Source: a virus. From it: a DNA stretch of 36,351 bases. A program made the position numbers and the translations under genes. Numbering within the stretch: position 1 is the first letter of the stretch; every line of letters begins with the position of its first letter. The DNA lies in IMG/VR virus record IMGVR_UViG_3300008267_000472, positions 1 to 36,351 of that record, one strand, 5' to 3'. The notes beneath the pieces are model-generated. The model saw only the letters and a program-made list of their open reading frames with translations, was not told the DNA's origin and did not search any database. Of the stretch, positions 1 to 7,041 are shown piece after piece.

Positions 1-1
1 C

Positions 2-217
2 GTCTACGCAGAGCCACACACTATGGATGGTAAGGCAATGAAGATTTCCTCCACCCCCGGCAAAGAGCCAAACCGCAGCAAAGCCGACACGGTCAATATG
101 AGCGTTGGCAACATCAGCAAAGCTGCTGGTAATCAGCCTATCAAAACCGACGGCATTAAAATGCGCGGTACAGGCGCGGCTACCAAAGGCTTGATGTGTA
201 GAGGCCCGATGGCATGA
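2..217 (+). CDS. Small phage protein, 5' end outside window
   Basis: The reading frame is open from base 2, so the gene may begin left of the window. In-frame ATGs at 23 and 38 are possible starts, but neither has a strong Shine-Dalgarno (SD) sequence. The visible product is about 71 residues, basic and Gly/Lys rich. It ends with KMRGTGAATKG...RGPMA, a C-terminal signature I recall from small uncharacterised proteins near head-tail genes of marine and freshwater podovirus-like phages. Its stop overlaps the next start (ATGA at 214-217), so the two are translationally coupled. No domain or catalytic residue is visible. A minor virion role is inferred from position only. Confidence 0.6.
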   Translation, partial: VYAEPHTMDGKAMKISSTPGKEPNRSKADTVNMSVGNISKAAGNQPIKTDGIKMRGTGAATKGLMCRGPMA

Positions 218-957
218 ACTACACCGAGTTGTATAACACGATTCAAACATACACGGAGAATCAATTCCCCGATGTATACCTTGCGAGTGGGGGTACGGTT
301 AATGCAACTACGCAGATAAACACGTTTATCACGCAGGCTGAACAACGTATATACAACTCAGTTCAGTTCCCATCCCTTCGTAAGAATCAATACACTGCGA
401 TCACGTTAAACAACAAGTACATATCTTTACCAAATGATTTCTTGGCTGTGTATTCTTTGGCGTTGGTGACGGGAGCTACTGGTAGCCCTATTAACTTGGA
501 CACAGGCACGTTTGAGTACCTACTTAACAAGGATGTGAACTTCATCCGTCAGGCGTACCCAACGCCAAACGATACAGGCGAGCCAAAATACTACGCCTTG
601 TTTGGCCCGACAATTGTCAGTTCAGCAATTACAACTGAGTTGTCTCTTATTGTTGGCCCAACACCTGATGCCGCGTATTACGTAGAGTTGCATTACTACT
701 ATTACCCTGAGTCAATCACTACAGCAGTTACAACTTGGCTTGGTGACAACTTTGACACTGTACTGTTGTATGGCGCACTGGTTGAAGCCTACACTTTTAT
801 GAAGGGTGAGGCGGATGTAATTGCTGGATACGACATGAAGTACAAAGAAGCCCTTGCACTGGCTCAACGTCTTGGTGATGGCATGGAACGTAGTGATGCA
901 TATCGCAGTGGGCAGTATCGTCAAATGCCTTTGCCTCAAAATAACGGGGTGCGTTAA
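214..957 (+). CDS. Head-tail adaptor-like protein (gp4 / SU10-adaptor type)
   Basis: A 247-aa soluble protein with no membrane segment. The N-terminal third is helical and contains INTFITQAEQRIYNSVQFP, the usual opening of short-tailed-phage adaptor proteins. It is followed by a beta-rich middle (YISLPNDFLAVYSLAL) and a long C-terminal helix (AYTFMKGEADVIAGYDMKY) ending near RSGQYRQMP. Length and order of elements fit the P22 gp4 / SU10 adaptor families, which ring the portal and connect it to the tail. It starts in ATGA overlap with the upstream gene and ends in TAATG overlap with the next. The assignment rests on remembered family resemblance; a generic connector is the alternative. Confidence 0.65.
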   Translation: MNYTELYNTIQTYTENQFPDVYLASGGTVNATTQINTFITQAEQRIYNSVQFPSLRKNQYTAITLNNKYISLPNDFLAVYSLALVTGATGSPINLDTGTFEYLLNKDVNFIRQAYPTPNDTGEPKYYALFGPTIVSSAITTELSLIVGPTPDAAYYVELHYYYYPESITTAVTTWLGDNFDTVLLYGALVEAYTFMKGEADVIAGYDMKYKEALALAQRLGDGMERSDAYRSGQYRQMPLPQNNGVR

Positions 958-1382
958 TGGCATTTACCGGTAACTTCTCTTGCAATGTTTTTAAAACTGG
1001 GTTGATGAACGGTACGTTCAACTTTACTTCGGGGACGTTCTATATTGCACTCTATACCAATGCAGCCACACTTGATGCCTCTACCACGGCTTATACGGCT
1101 ACGGGCGAGGTTGTGGCTTCTGGGTACACGGCTGGTGGGTTGGCACTCACGATTGCCCAAACTCCCACGGTAGGCAACTCAGGCAGCACCGCTTTTATCT
1201 CTTTTAACAACGCAGCTTGGACTTCGGCTCTTACTTCGCGGGGTGCTTTGATCTATCAAAACGGTGGTGGAAACCCCGCAGTTTGCGTTTTAGACTTTGG
1301 CGCAGACAAGACATCAACCACAACATTCACGGTACAGTTCCCCGCTGTATCAAACACATCGGCAATCATAAGGATAGCGTAA
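957..1382 (+). CDS. Small structural protein, paralogue A
   Basis: A 141-aa Thr/Ala/Gly-rich protein predicted to be almost all beta strand. Its core STTAYTATGEV...GYTAGG is repeated nearly exactly in the product of 1583-2074, so the two are paralogues. It begins in the TAATG of the adaptor gene and ends in the TAATG of the next ORF. Composition and position between adaptor and fibre genes suggest a virion surface or tail protein, for example a decoration or fibre-attachment protein. I do not recognise a named family. No signal peptide, catalytic motif or membrane segment is visible. Confidence 0.65.
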   Translation: MAFTGNFSCNVFKTGLMNGTFNFTSGTFYIALYTNAATLDASTTAYTATGEVVASGYTAGGLALTIAQTPTVGNSGSTAFISFNNAAWTSALTSRGALIYQNGGGNPAVCVLDFGADKTSTTTFTVQFPAVSNTSAIIRIA

Positions 1383-1573
1383 TGGCACTTGTAACCACAA
1401 CCAAAGGCGACATGGACGATTCTTTGCTTGAAAAGCGAGAGGGTACAGTCGATAATGACGACGAAACCACTTCATGGGTTGAGTACTGGCTAGAGGGTGA
1501 GCTTGTTCACCGTTCTGCCCATGTAACTTTGAAAAAAACCGTAACGCTTACTAGCTCAGTGGCATCTTTTTAA
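1382..1573 (+). CDS. Small acidic protein of unknown function
   Basis: A 63-aa acidic protein. The start is the ATG in the TAATG that overlaps the previous gene's stop. A longer in-frame ATG at 1217 would overlap the previous gene by 166 bases and is less likely. The N-terminal half is rich in Asp and Glu (KGDMDDSLLEKREG) and the C-terminal half forms strands (WVEYWLEGELVHRSAHVTLK). Its place between two paralogous structural genes suggests a virion or assembly role, which is inference only. No family is recognised. Confidence 0.55.
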   Translation: MALVTTTKGDMDDSLLEKREGTVDNDDETTSWVEYWLEGELVHRSAHVTLKKTVTLTSSVASF

Positions 1574-1582
1574 GGAACTATC

Positions 1583-2074
1583 ATGGCAAATACTCAATCG
1601 ATGTGTACTTCTTTTATGAGCCAGCTTATGCTTGGTGAGCATCAGCTTGGCACTGCAACACTTGTCTCACGTACCAGCTTAACCGCACCCACTACAGACA
1701 CGCTCAAAGCGGCTTTGTACTTGACATCTGCAACAATAAATGCCTCTACCACGGCTTATACGGCGACTGGCGAAGTGTCTGGTACAGGTTATACCGCTGG
1801 CGGTGTGACGGTAACGAACGCCGTGGCTCCGACTTCGACCAACAGTTCAGCAACTGCTGGTGTAGCATTTTTTACGCCTTCAGCTTCACTTACCTACACC
1901 ACGGTAACACTGTCTACGGCTTTTGATGCTGTGTTGATTTATAACTCAACTCAAAGTAACAAGGCTATCAGTGTTCACACGTTTGGTTCACAGACCATCA
2001 CGGCAGGCACTTTTACGTTGACGATGCCAGCAAACACTACATCAGCGGCGTTAATTCGCTTGGCAACAACCTAA
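1583..2074 (+). CDS. Small structural protein, paralogue B
   Basis: A 163-aa Thr/Ser/Ala-rich beta protein with a good SD (AAGGA) upstream of the ATG at 1583. It shares the STTAYTATGEVSGTGYTAGG core with the product of 957-1382. The DNA of this core is also close (gcctctaccacggcttatac is identical in both), which points to fairly recent duplication or gene conversion. It carries an extra N-terminal segment of about 35 residues (CTSFMSQLMLGEHQLGTATL) that paralogue A lacks. Probably a virion surface protein; the exact role is unknown. Confidence 0.65.
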   Translation: MANTQSMCTSFMSQLMLGEHQLGTATLVSRTSLTAPTTDTLKAALYLTSATINASTTAYTATGEVSGTGYTAGGVTVTNAVAPTSTNSSATAGVAFFTPSASLTYTTVTLSTAFDAVLIYNSTQSNKAISVHTFGSQTITAGTFTLTMPANTTSAALIRLATT

Positions 2075-2099
2075 GCGGAGGCGGCGTAAGCCGTAGACC

Positions 2100-3179
2100 A
2101 TGTTTGGTATATCCGCATTTGCAGAAGCCCCATTTGCGTCTATTGCCGGAAACGTAGTCGTCGTTGCCCTGACGGGCGTGTCTGCTTCTGGGAATGTTGG
2201 CACAGTCACAAATGGTGGCGTAGTAGTTGCACTGTCCGGCGTAGAGGCATCCGGCCTTGTTGGTGGGGTAATCTACAACGAGTCGGACGCAGTGTCTACT
2301 GCTGTAGCCGAAGGTTTCGTTGGTGCAGTAGAACCTGCAATTTCCGTTGCCTTGTTGGGCGTAGAGGCTTCAGGTTTTGCGGGGACGGTAACTCACGCTA
2401 AAGAAGTCGCAATAACTGGGGTTCAGGCGGTTGGAAGCGTTGGAACGGTTGAGCCGATTGTTTCACCTGCCTTGACAGGTGTAGAGGCTTCAGGCGCTTC
2501 AGGCGCTTTAGGCGTTCCTATTGTTGGTCAAATAGCTTTTGGCGATGTAGGGTCTGTAACTCCAAGCCAGTCTGTGGCGGTATTAGGTGCGGCGGGTTCT
2601 GGTGAAGTTGGTACGGTATCTTCCGCAATTTCTGTTGCCTTGACAGGTGTAGAGGCTTCAGGTTTTGCAGGGACAGTAATCCCCGGTAAAGAAGCTGCGT
2701 TGACAGGAGTGGTGGCTTCTGGGGCTGTAGGTACAGTTGGTGTTACATACACCAATGCCTTGACGGGCGTGGCGGCTTCTGGTGCTGTTGGTACAGTAAT
2801 TCCAAGTAGCACAGTTGCGCTGACAGGAGTGGTGGCTTCGGGCGCGGTGGGCACGCTAGCTTTTGAAAAAGCGTTTGCTATAACAGGTGTTCAAGCAGTT
2901 GGAAGCGTTGGTTCGGTTGGATTAGTTGTTTCACCTGCTTTGACTGGGGTTCAGGCCGCTGGTTCTGTAGGAAATGTAATTGCTATATATTGGCAGTTGG
3001 TTGATGACAGCGAAACCTCAAACTGGCAAAATGTCAACAATTCTCAAACTGCTGGCTGGGCACTGGTAAACAATGCGGAGACATCCAACTGGGCTTTGGT
3101 AGATAACTCAGAGACACCTAATTGGGCGTTGGTAGACAACGCAGAAACATCCAACTGGGCTTTGGTTGAAACAGATTAA
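2100..3179 (+). CDS. Tandem-repeat virion protein
   Basis: A 359-aa protein built almost entirely of repeats. After a short N-terminus (MFGISAFAEAPFAS), residues about 19-296 hold roughly 14 copies of a unit of about 20 residues with the core ALTGVEASGAVGTV, rich in Val, Gly and Ala and likely to form stacked strands. Residues 298-357 then hold five and a half copies of an 11-residue unit (WALVDNAETSN), each starting with Trp. There is no signal peptide. It sits between a small structural protein and a tail fibre, so an extended fibre or host-contact protein is likely. The repeats resemble low-complexity phage structural proteins I have seen, but no function is established. Confidence 0.6.
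   Translation: MFGISAFAEAPFASIAGNVVVVALTGVSASGNVGTVTNGGVVVALSGVEASGLVGGVIYNESDAVSTAVAEGFVGAVEPAISVALLGVEASGFAGTVTHAKEVAITGVQAVGSVGTVEPIVSPALTGVEASGASGALGVPIVGQIAFGDVGSVTPSQSVAVLGAAGSGEVGTVSSAISVALTGVEASGFAGTVIPGKEAALTGVVASGAVGTVGVTYTNALTGVAASGAVGTVIPSSTVALTGVVASGAVGTLAFEKAFAITGVQAVGSVGSVGLVVSPALTGVQAAGSVGNVIAIYWQLVDDSETSNWQNVNNSQTAGWALVNNAETSNWALVDNSETPNWALVDNAETSNWALVETD
2154..2987 (+). repeat. Degenerate tandem repeat, about 60-nt unit
   Basis: About 14 copies of a unit of 57-63 nt encoding variants of ALTGVEASGAVGTV plus a spacer. Neighbouring copies differ at many third positions, but some (near 2641 and 2341) share long identical stretches such as gtagaggcttcaggttttgc. This suggests local duplication or gene conversion. 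Confidence 0.7.
2991..3176 (+). repeat. 33-nt tandem repeat coding an 11-aa Trp unit
   Basis: Five full units of 33 nt and one partial unit, each coding Trp-x-x-Val-(Asp/Asn)-(Asp/Asn)-(Ser/Ala)-(Glu/Gln)-Thr-x-(Asn/Gly). The period is exact from 2991 to 3155, with a terminal partial unit up to the stop codon. Confidence 0.8.
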
Positions 3180-3187
3180 GGACACAC

Positions 3188-4984
3188 ATGGCACTCGTAC
3201 TTGCAGATCGCGTAAAAGAAACTACCACCACGGCTGGTACGGGGACAGTGACGCTTCTTGGGGCGTCTGCTGGGTTCCAATCTTTTGCTGTTATTGGTGA
3301 CGCCAACACCACTTACTACACCATTGCAGCCCAAACCGGCACAGAGTGGGAAGTTGGTATTGGTACTTACACCTTGTCAGGTACAACCTTAGCCAGAACA
3401 ACGGTGCTGTCAAACAGTTCTGGAACACAACCTTCCGCGTTGAGTTTTTCAGCGGGCACAAAAGACGTATTTGTAACGTATCCCGCTGCAAAGTCAATCA
3501 ATGAAGATGCTTCTGACAATGTGGGGATTGGTACAAGTGCGCCCACAGACAGACTTGACATTCGTTTTGCAACTGGGACAGGAAATGTAAAAGCTGGTGT
3601 AGTTGGTGGAAATAATGTAAAGCTTTACAACACTACTGGAGATATAACTTTACTTTCATCAGACGCATCATCGGATGTAACTTTAGATAGCCAGCGCAAC
3701 ATTTTATTTAGAACAGGTAATACTGAACGTGCCCGTATCACCTCAACAGGTGGCGTATCTTTTGGAGCAACTGGAACAGCATACGGAACGTCAGGTCAGG
3801 TTTTAACTTCGGCAGGAAATGCTCCTCCAAATTACATAAACCAATCCAGTATTGCTGCTGGCTCTGCAACTAATGCTACTTTGGCTACAACTGCAACCCT
3901 TGCAACTTTGGCTACTTTGGCTACTTTGGCTACTTTGGCTACGCTGGCTACAACAGCAACCACGGCAAACGCCACAGCGGCGGCTTTGACAGCAGGTTCG
4001 TTTTTAACAAGTGGTGGTACTTTTAACGGTTCAACTGCCCGCACGTTTGCTGTTGATGCAACCAATCTAAATACAGCCAGTAAAGTTGTTGCCCGAGACG
4101 CATCGGGTAATTTCAGTGCAGGAACAATTACGGCAACTCTGAGTGGCGCAGCTTCATCCGCAACCAATGCTACTTTTGCTTCTTCAGCAACCAATGCTAC
4201 TTTTGCTTCATCCGCAACCAACGCTTCAGCAGCAACCAATGCCACCTTTGCTTCATCCGCTACCAACGCCACTTTTGCTTCGTCTGCAACCAACGCCACT
4301 TTTGCAACGACAGCAACGACTCTTAATTCTTCAAACTACATCCAAAGAACAGGCTCATCTGGAAATTTAAATACCGATTTCCAAAACACTCCCGCTGGCT
4401 CCACAAGAATCCAAGGAGATGATGCAGGTTTATCGAATAGCCCAGGTGGTACATGGTGGTTTTATGACAACATGCGTCATTACAATGGAAGTAACTATTG
4501 GGGTACTCAGGTTGCGTGGGGATGGGAAGATAACGCTAATAGACTTGCAACCCGAAATGTGCAAGCCAATAGTTTTGGTAGTTGGGTCTACTACCTTAAT
4601 TCAAGTAACTATACTTCCTATGTTGCACAGCTTTCGACAGCAAGTGGTTCAGCGCCATCATATTCAGCCCGTGCTTGGGTGAACTTTGCTGGATCTAGTG
4701 GAGGAATAAGGGCTAGTGTAAATGTTTCATCTGTTACAAGAAATGGTACAGGGGATTACACAGTCAACTTTTCAACTGGAATGTCTGACGCTAATTTTTC
4801 TGGTGTTGTGTCTAGTTCTGGTGTTGTAAACGGTCAGCATTTACCTACTTTTCTTGGTAGCCCCGGTAGTAATGATACAAGTTCGCATCCCTCTGCCTCA
4901 GCGTTTAGATTTAGTTCCTACAATGTCACAAACTCAGGTTTAAGAGGCGACCCAACAGAAGTTAACGTCGCAGTATTTAGATAA
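3188..4984 (+). CDS. Tail fibre protein 1
   Basis: A 598-aa protein with SD AAGGA 8 bases upstream of its ATG. Residues 1-105 (starting MALVLADRVKETTTT, with GFQSFAVIGDANTTYYTIA) form a conserved fibre N-terminus that usually anchors the fibre. A VGIGTSAPTDRLDI segment follows near residue 113. A shaft of Ala/Thr/Asn-rich triplets (ATLATL..., then ASSATNATF units) occupies about residues 225-375. The C-terminal tip contains SSVTRNGTGDYTVNFST near residues 514-530, a module seen in many phage fibres. The tip and the section near 3600-3720 look AT-richer than neighbouring genes, suggesting modular exchange. Two small genes that may assist folding follow. Confidence 0.8.
   Translation: MALVLADRVKETTTTAGTGTVTLLGASAGFQSFAVIGDANTTYYTIAAQTGTEWEVGIGTYTLSGTTLARTTVLSNSSGTQPSALSFSAGTKDVFVTYPAAKSINEDASDNVGIGTSAPTDRLDIRFATGTGNVKAGVVGGNNVKLYNTTGDITLLSSDASSDVTLDSQRNILFRTGNTERARITSTGGVSFGATGTAYGTSGQVLTSAGNAPPNYINQSSIAAGSATNATLATTATLATLATLATLATLATLATTATTANATAAALTAGSFLTSGGTFNGSTARTFAVDATNLNTASKVVARDASGNFSAGTITATLSGAASSATNATFASSATNATFASSATNASAATNATFASSATNATFASSATNATFATTATTLNSSNYIQRTGSSGNLNTDFQNTPAGSTRIQGDDAGLSNSPGGTWWFYDNMRHYNGSNYWGTQVAWGWEDNANRLATRNVQANSFGSWVYYLNSSNYTSYVAQLSTASGSAPSYSARAWVNFAGSSGGIRASVNVSSVTRNGTGDYTVNFSTGMSDANFSGVVSSSGVVNGQHLPTFLGSPGSNDTSSHPSASAFRFSSYNVTNSGLRGDPTEVNVAVFR
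3880..4313 (+). repeat. Fibre shaft microrepeats (9-nt and 27-nt units)
   Basis: Two blocks lie inside tail fibre 1. At about 3901-3951, actttggct-type 9-mers code Ala-Thr-Leu units. At about 4160-4313, 27-nt units code ASSATNATF. Both periods are multiples of three, so slippage would change shaft length without breaking the frame. Confidence 0.8.
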
Positions 4985-4993
4985 GGATTCAAA

Positions 4994-5284
4994 ATGGATG
5001 ATGTAGTTATTGTTTATAAAAACAACGCAGACAAAATCACTCTTTGTTTTCCATGTCACGATAGCGGCTTAACCATAGAGCAGATCGCTAAAAAAGACGT
5101 CCCCTATAACGTGCCATATAAAGTCTTTCCTAGAGAAAGTTTGCCTGATTTTACGTTTTCAGATGCGTTTGAAGTTGATTTTTCAAACCCCGATGGCTAT
5201 GGCGCTAATTGGGGTGTTGGCACAACAAAGGATGTTATGGGGTGGAATGAAGACGGGTCTCCAGTTTTAAGGGGCGACGCATGA
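4994..5284 (+). CDS. Small tail-fibre-associated protein (possible assembly factor)
   Basis: A 96-aa acidic soluble protein with SD AAGGATT before the ATG. It has the pattern of small proteins coded just downstream of phage fibres: a N-terminal strand region (MDDVVIVYKNNADKITLCFP), then TIEQIAKKDVPYNVPYKVF, then a short acidic tail. The phrase DVP..VPYK followed by PDFTFSDAFEVDF is what I recall from proteins often annotated as fibre-assembly-like. It overlaps the next start by 4 bases (ATGA). The chaperone role is inference from place and resemblance. Confidence 0.55.
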   Translation: MDDVVIVYKNNADKITLCFPCHDSGLTIEQIAKKDVPYNVPYKVFPRESLPDFTFSDAFEVDFSNPDGYGANWGVGTTKDVMGWNEDGSPVLRGDA

Positions 5285-5520
5285 TTACAGTAAACATAGA
5301 CAAAGCCAAAGTCATAGCGCACACAAAACGCCGTTTAGCTCGTGAGATGGAGTTTAAACCGCATGATGAATTAATGATGAAACAGATTCCCGGCACTGAT
5401 TTAACTGCTGTTGAAGCGGCAAGGGTGGTAATCAGAGCCAAATACGCGACAATGCAAACTGCTATTGACGCAGCCTCAACAGTAGATGAAATCAAGGCAG
5501 TGATGCCACAAGGAGTTTAA
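5281..5520 (+). CDS. Small tail-fibre-associated protein, helical
   Basis: A 79-aa helical protein overlapping the previous gene (ATGA at 5281). The start MITVNIDKAKVIAHTKRRLAR and the later helix with TVDEIKAVMP resemble the helical half of phage fibre-accessory proteins of the DUF4376 type. In other phages a strand-rich and a helical part can occur in one protein; here they are two coupled genes. It is followed by tail fibre 2 with SD AAGGAG. The function is unknown, and a folding or assembly role for the fibres is inferred from context. Confidence 0.5.
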   Translation: MITVNIDKAKVIAHTKRRLAREMEFKPHDELMMKQIPGTDLTAVEAARVVIRAKYATMQTAIDAASTVDEIKAVMPQGV

Positions 5521-5522
5521 TT

Positions 5523-6911
5523 ATGAGCAGCACATATTCAAGCAGCCTGCGTGCCGAGCTTATCGGCTCGGGCGACCAAGCCGGTACATGGGGAACCACT
5601 ACCAACAACAACTTCGCTTACATTTTTGACTCGGCAATTGCGGGAATTAACACTGTAACTGTCACCTCCACTGCGCAGGCTCTGACCTATGTAAACGGGC
5701 CGACATCCTCTTCGGCGCTAAATCAGTCCATATATGCCATTTTAAAGTTTAATAGCGCATCTGCGGCAACGGCTATCTACGCTCCGCCAGCACCCAAAAT
5801 ATACATTATTTGGAACAACACCAGCTACACCATCACTATCTACAACTCTACGGTAATTGGTAATACAACGGCTGCGGGTTTAGGCGTAGCAATTCTCACC
5901 GGCAATAAGGTCATGGTGTGGTCAGACGGGACAAACTTCTATGAAGTCCAAGCCCAAAACTTAACCGGCACACTTGCTATTGCCAATGGCGGCACAGGTC
6001 AGATTACAGCCAACGCTGCGTTCAATGCACTGGCTCCAGCGCAGACAAATAACCGACTACTTCGCTCAGACGGCACAAACACATCATTTGCTCAAGCTGT
6101 TCTAACCACTGACGTAACTGGGGTCTTAGGCGCAGCTAACGGCGGCACAGGCATTGCAAATAATGCAGCAGCCACACTAAACCGCAATGGTAACCACGCC
6201 CTGACGCTTACAACTTCCGCTACAACTTCCATCACATTACCCACCACAGGCACATTGGCTACATTGGCTGGCACAGAAACACTGACCAACAAAACCCTGA
6301 CCAGCCCAACCTTAACAGCCCCTGTTCTGGGTACACCCTCTTCGGGCACGCTAACAAACTGCACTTTTCCTACACTTAATCAAAATACCACAGGCAACGC
6401 CAATACAGCAACTTTGGCTACGCTTGCAACACTAGCTACTTTTGCGACTTCTGCTGGCTCCGCCACAAATGCAAGCGCCGCCACCAATGCCACCTTTGCT
6501 TCATCTGCAACTAACGCTTCTTTTGCTACCAACTCAACCAACTCAACCAACTCAACCAACTCAACTAACTCAACCAATGCAACACTTGCCACTCTTGCAA
6601 CACTTGCAACACTTGCAACTTTGGCCACCAATGCAACTAATGCGATTGGCAATGGTCAAACTTGGCAAGCTGTAACAAGAACTCAAGGCGTACCTTATAC
6701 CAACAATACAGGTAAGCCAATAATGCTAAGTATCAACATAGCGGGAACGCCGGGCGCTTTCATCCAATTAACTATTGATGGAGTAACTGGGATTGGTCTT
6801 TCAAGCACTAATCAGACTGGCACTTTAACTGCTACTGCAATTATTCCAAATGGCTCGACTTATACTCAAGCTGGCAATACAGCAACCCAAGCGGCTTATG
6901 AACTCCGTTAA
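5523..6911 (+). CDS. Tail fibre protein 2
   Basis: A 462-aa protein with a strong SD (AAGGAG) before the ATG at 5523. The N-terminus SSLRAELIGSGDQAGTWGTT is a well-known conserved start of phage tail fibres. The central region has repeated GG(T)G motifs (AIANGGTGQ, GAANGGTGI), then TETLTNKTLTSPTLTAPVLG. The shaft follows, with low-complexity runs (ATLATL, NATFASSATNAS, five NST triplets). The C-terminal domain of about 90 residues begins NGQTWQAVTRTQGVPYTNN and is a common fibre tip or trimerisation module. It shares its shaft sequence with tail fibre 1. Together the two fibres probably form the host-recognition apparatus. Confidence 0.8.
   Translation: MSSTYSSSLRAELIGSGDQAGTWGTTTNNNFAYIFDSAIAGINTVTVTSTAQALTYVNGPTSSSALNQSIYAILKFNSASAATAIYAPPAPKIYIIWNNTSYTITIYNSTVIGNTTAAGLGVAILTGNKVMVWSDGTNFYEVQAQNLTGTLAIANGGTGQITANAAFNALAPAQTNNRLLRSDGTNTSFAQAVLTTDVTGVLGAANGGTGIANNAAATLNRNGNHALTLTTSATTSITLPTTGTLATLAGTETLTNKTLTSPTLTAPVLGTPSSGTLTNCTFPTLNQNTTGNANTATLATLATLATFATSAGSATNASAATNATFASSATNASFATNSTNSTNSTNSTNSTNATLATLATLATLATLATNATNAIGNGQTWQAVTRTQGVPYTNNTGKPIMLSINIAGTPGAFIQLTIDGVTGIGLSSTNQTGTLTATAIIPNGSTYTQAGNTATQAAYELR
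6531..6623 (+). repeat. 9-nt microrepeats (NST)5 and (ATL)n in fibre 2
   Basis: Five copies of aactcaacc-type 9-mers (6531-6575) code Asn-Ser-Thr. They are followed after one codon by 9-mers such as gcaacactt (about 6579-6623) coding Ala-Thr-Leu. The units are in frame and nearly perfect, so length polymorphism between isolates is likely. Confidence 0.85.
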
Positions 6912-7041
6912 AGATATAGCCCAACGCACTGTTTAATGGTGAAATGAAATTGACCCACTCAGCATCCTCTTTGCCGCCAATGCCTGCGTCGCTGCAATCA
7001 AGCAGGGATGCAAGCTGTACAAAGACGCTAAAACGTCTTTC

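Noticed and set aside
1217-1381. Upstream start of the 63-aa ORF
   Set aside because: It would overlap the previous gene by 166 bases. TAATG coupling at 1382 matches the rest of the operon.
2528-2854. 108-aa minus-strand ORF with TVPTAPEATTPV repeats
   Set aside because: Shadow of the 60-nt tandem repeat on the plus strand.
3901-3951. Direct 9-nt repeats as a possible CRISPR or iteron array
   Set aside because: The units are too short, have no spacers and lie in frame inside a coding shaft.
3832-4299. 155-aa minus-strand ORF with ALVADEAKV repeats
   Set aside because: It is the complement of the fibre-shaft microrepeat. Periodic codons keep the opposite frame open, and there is no SD or operon context.
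6380-6652. 90-aa minus-strand ORF with VELVEL repeats
   Set aside because: Complement of the NST and ATL repeats in fibre 2.
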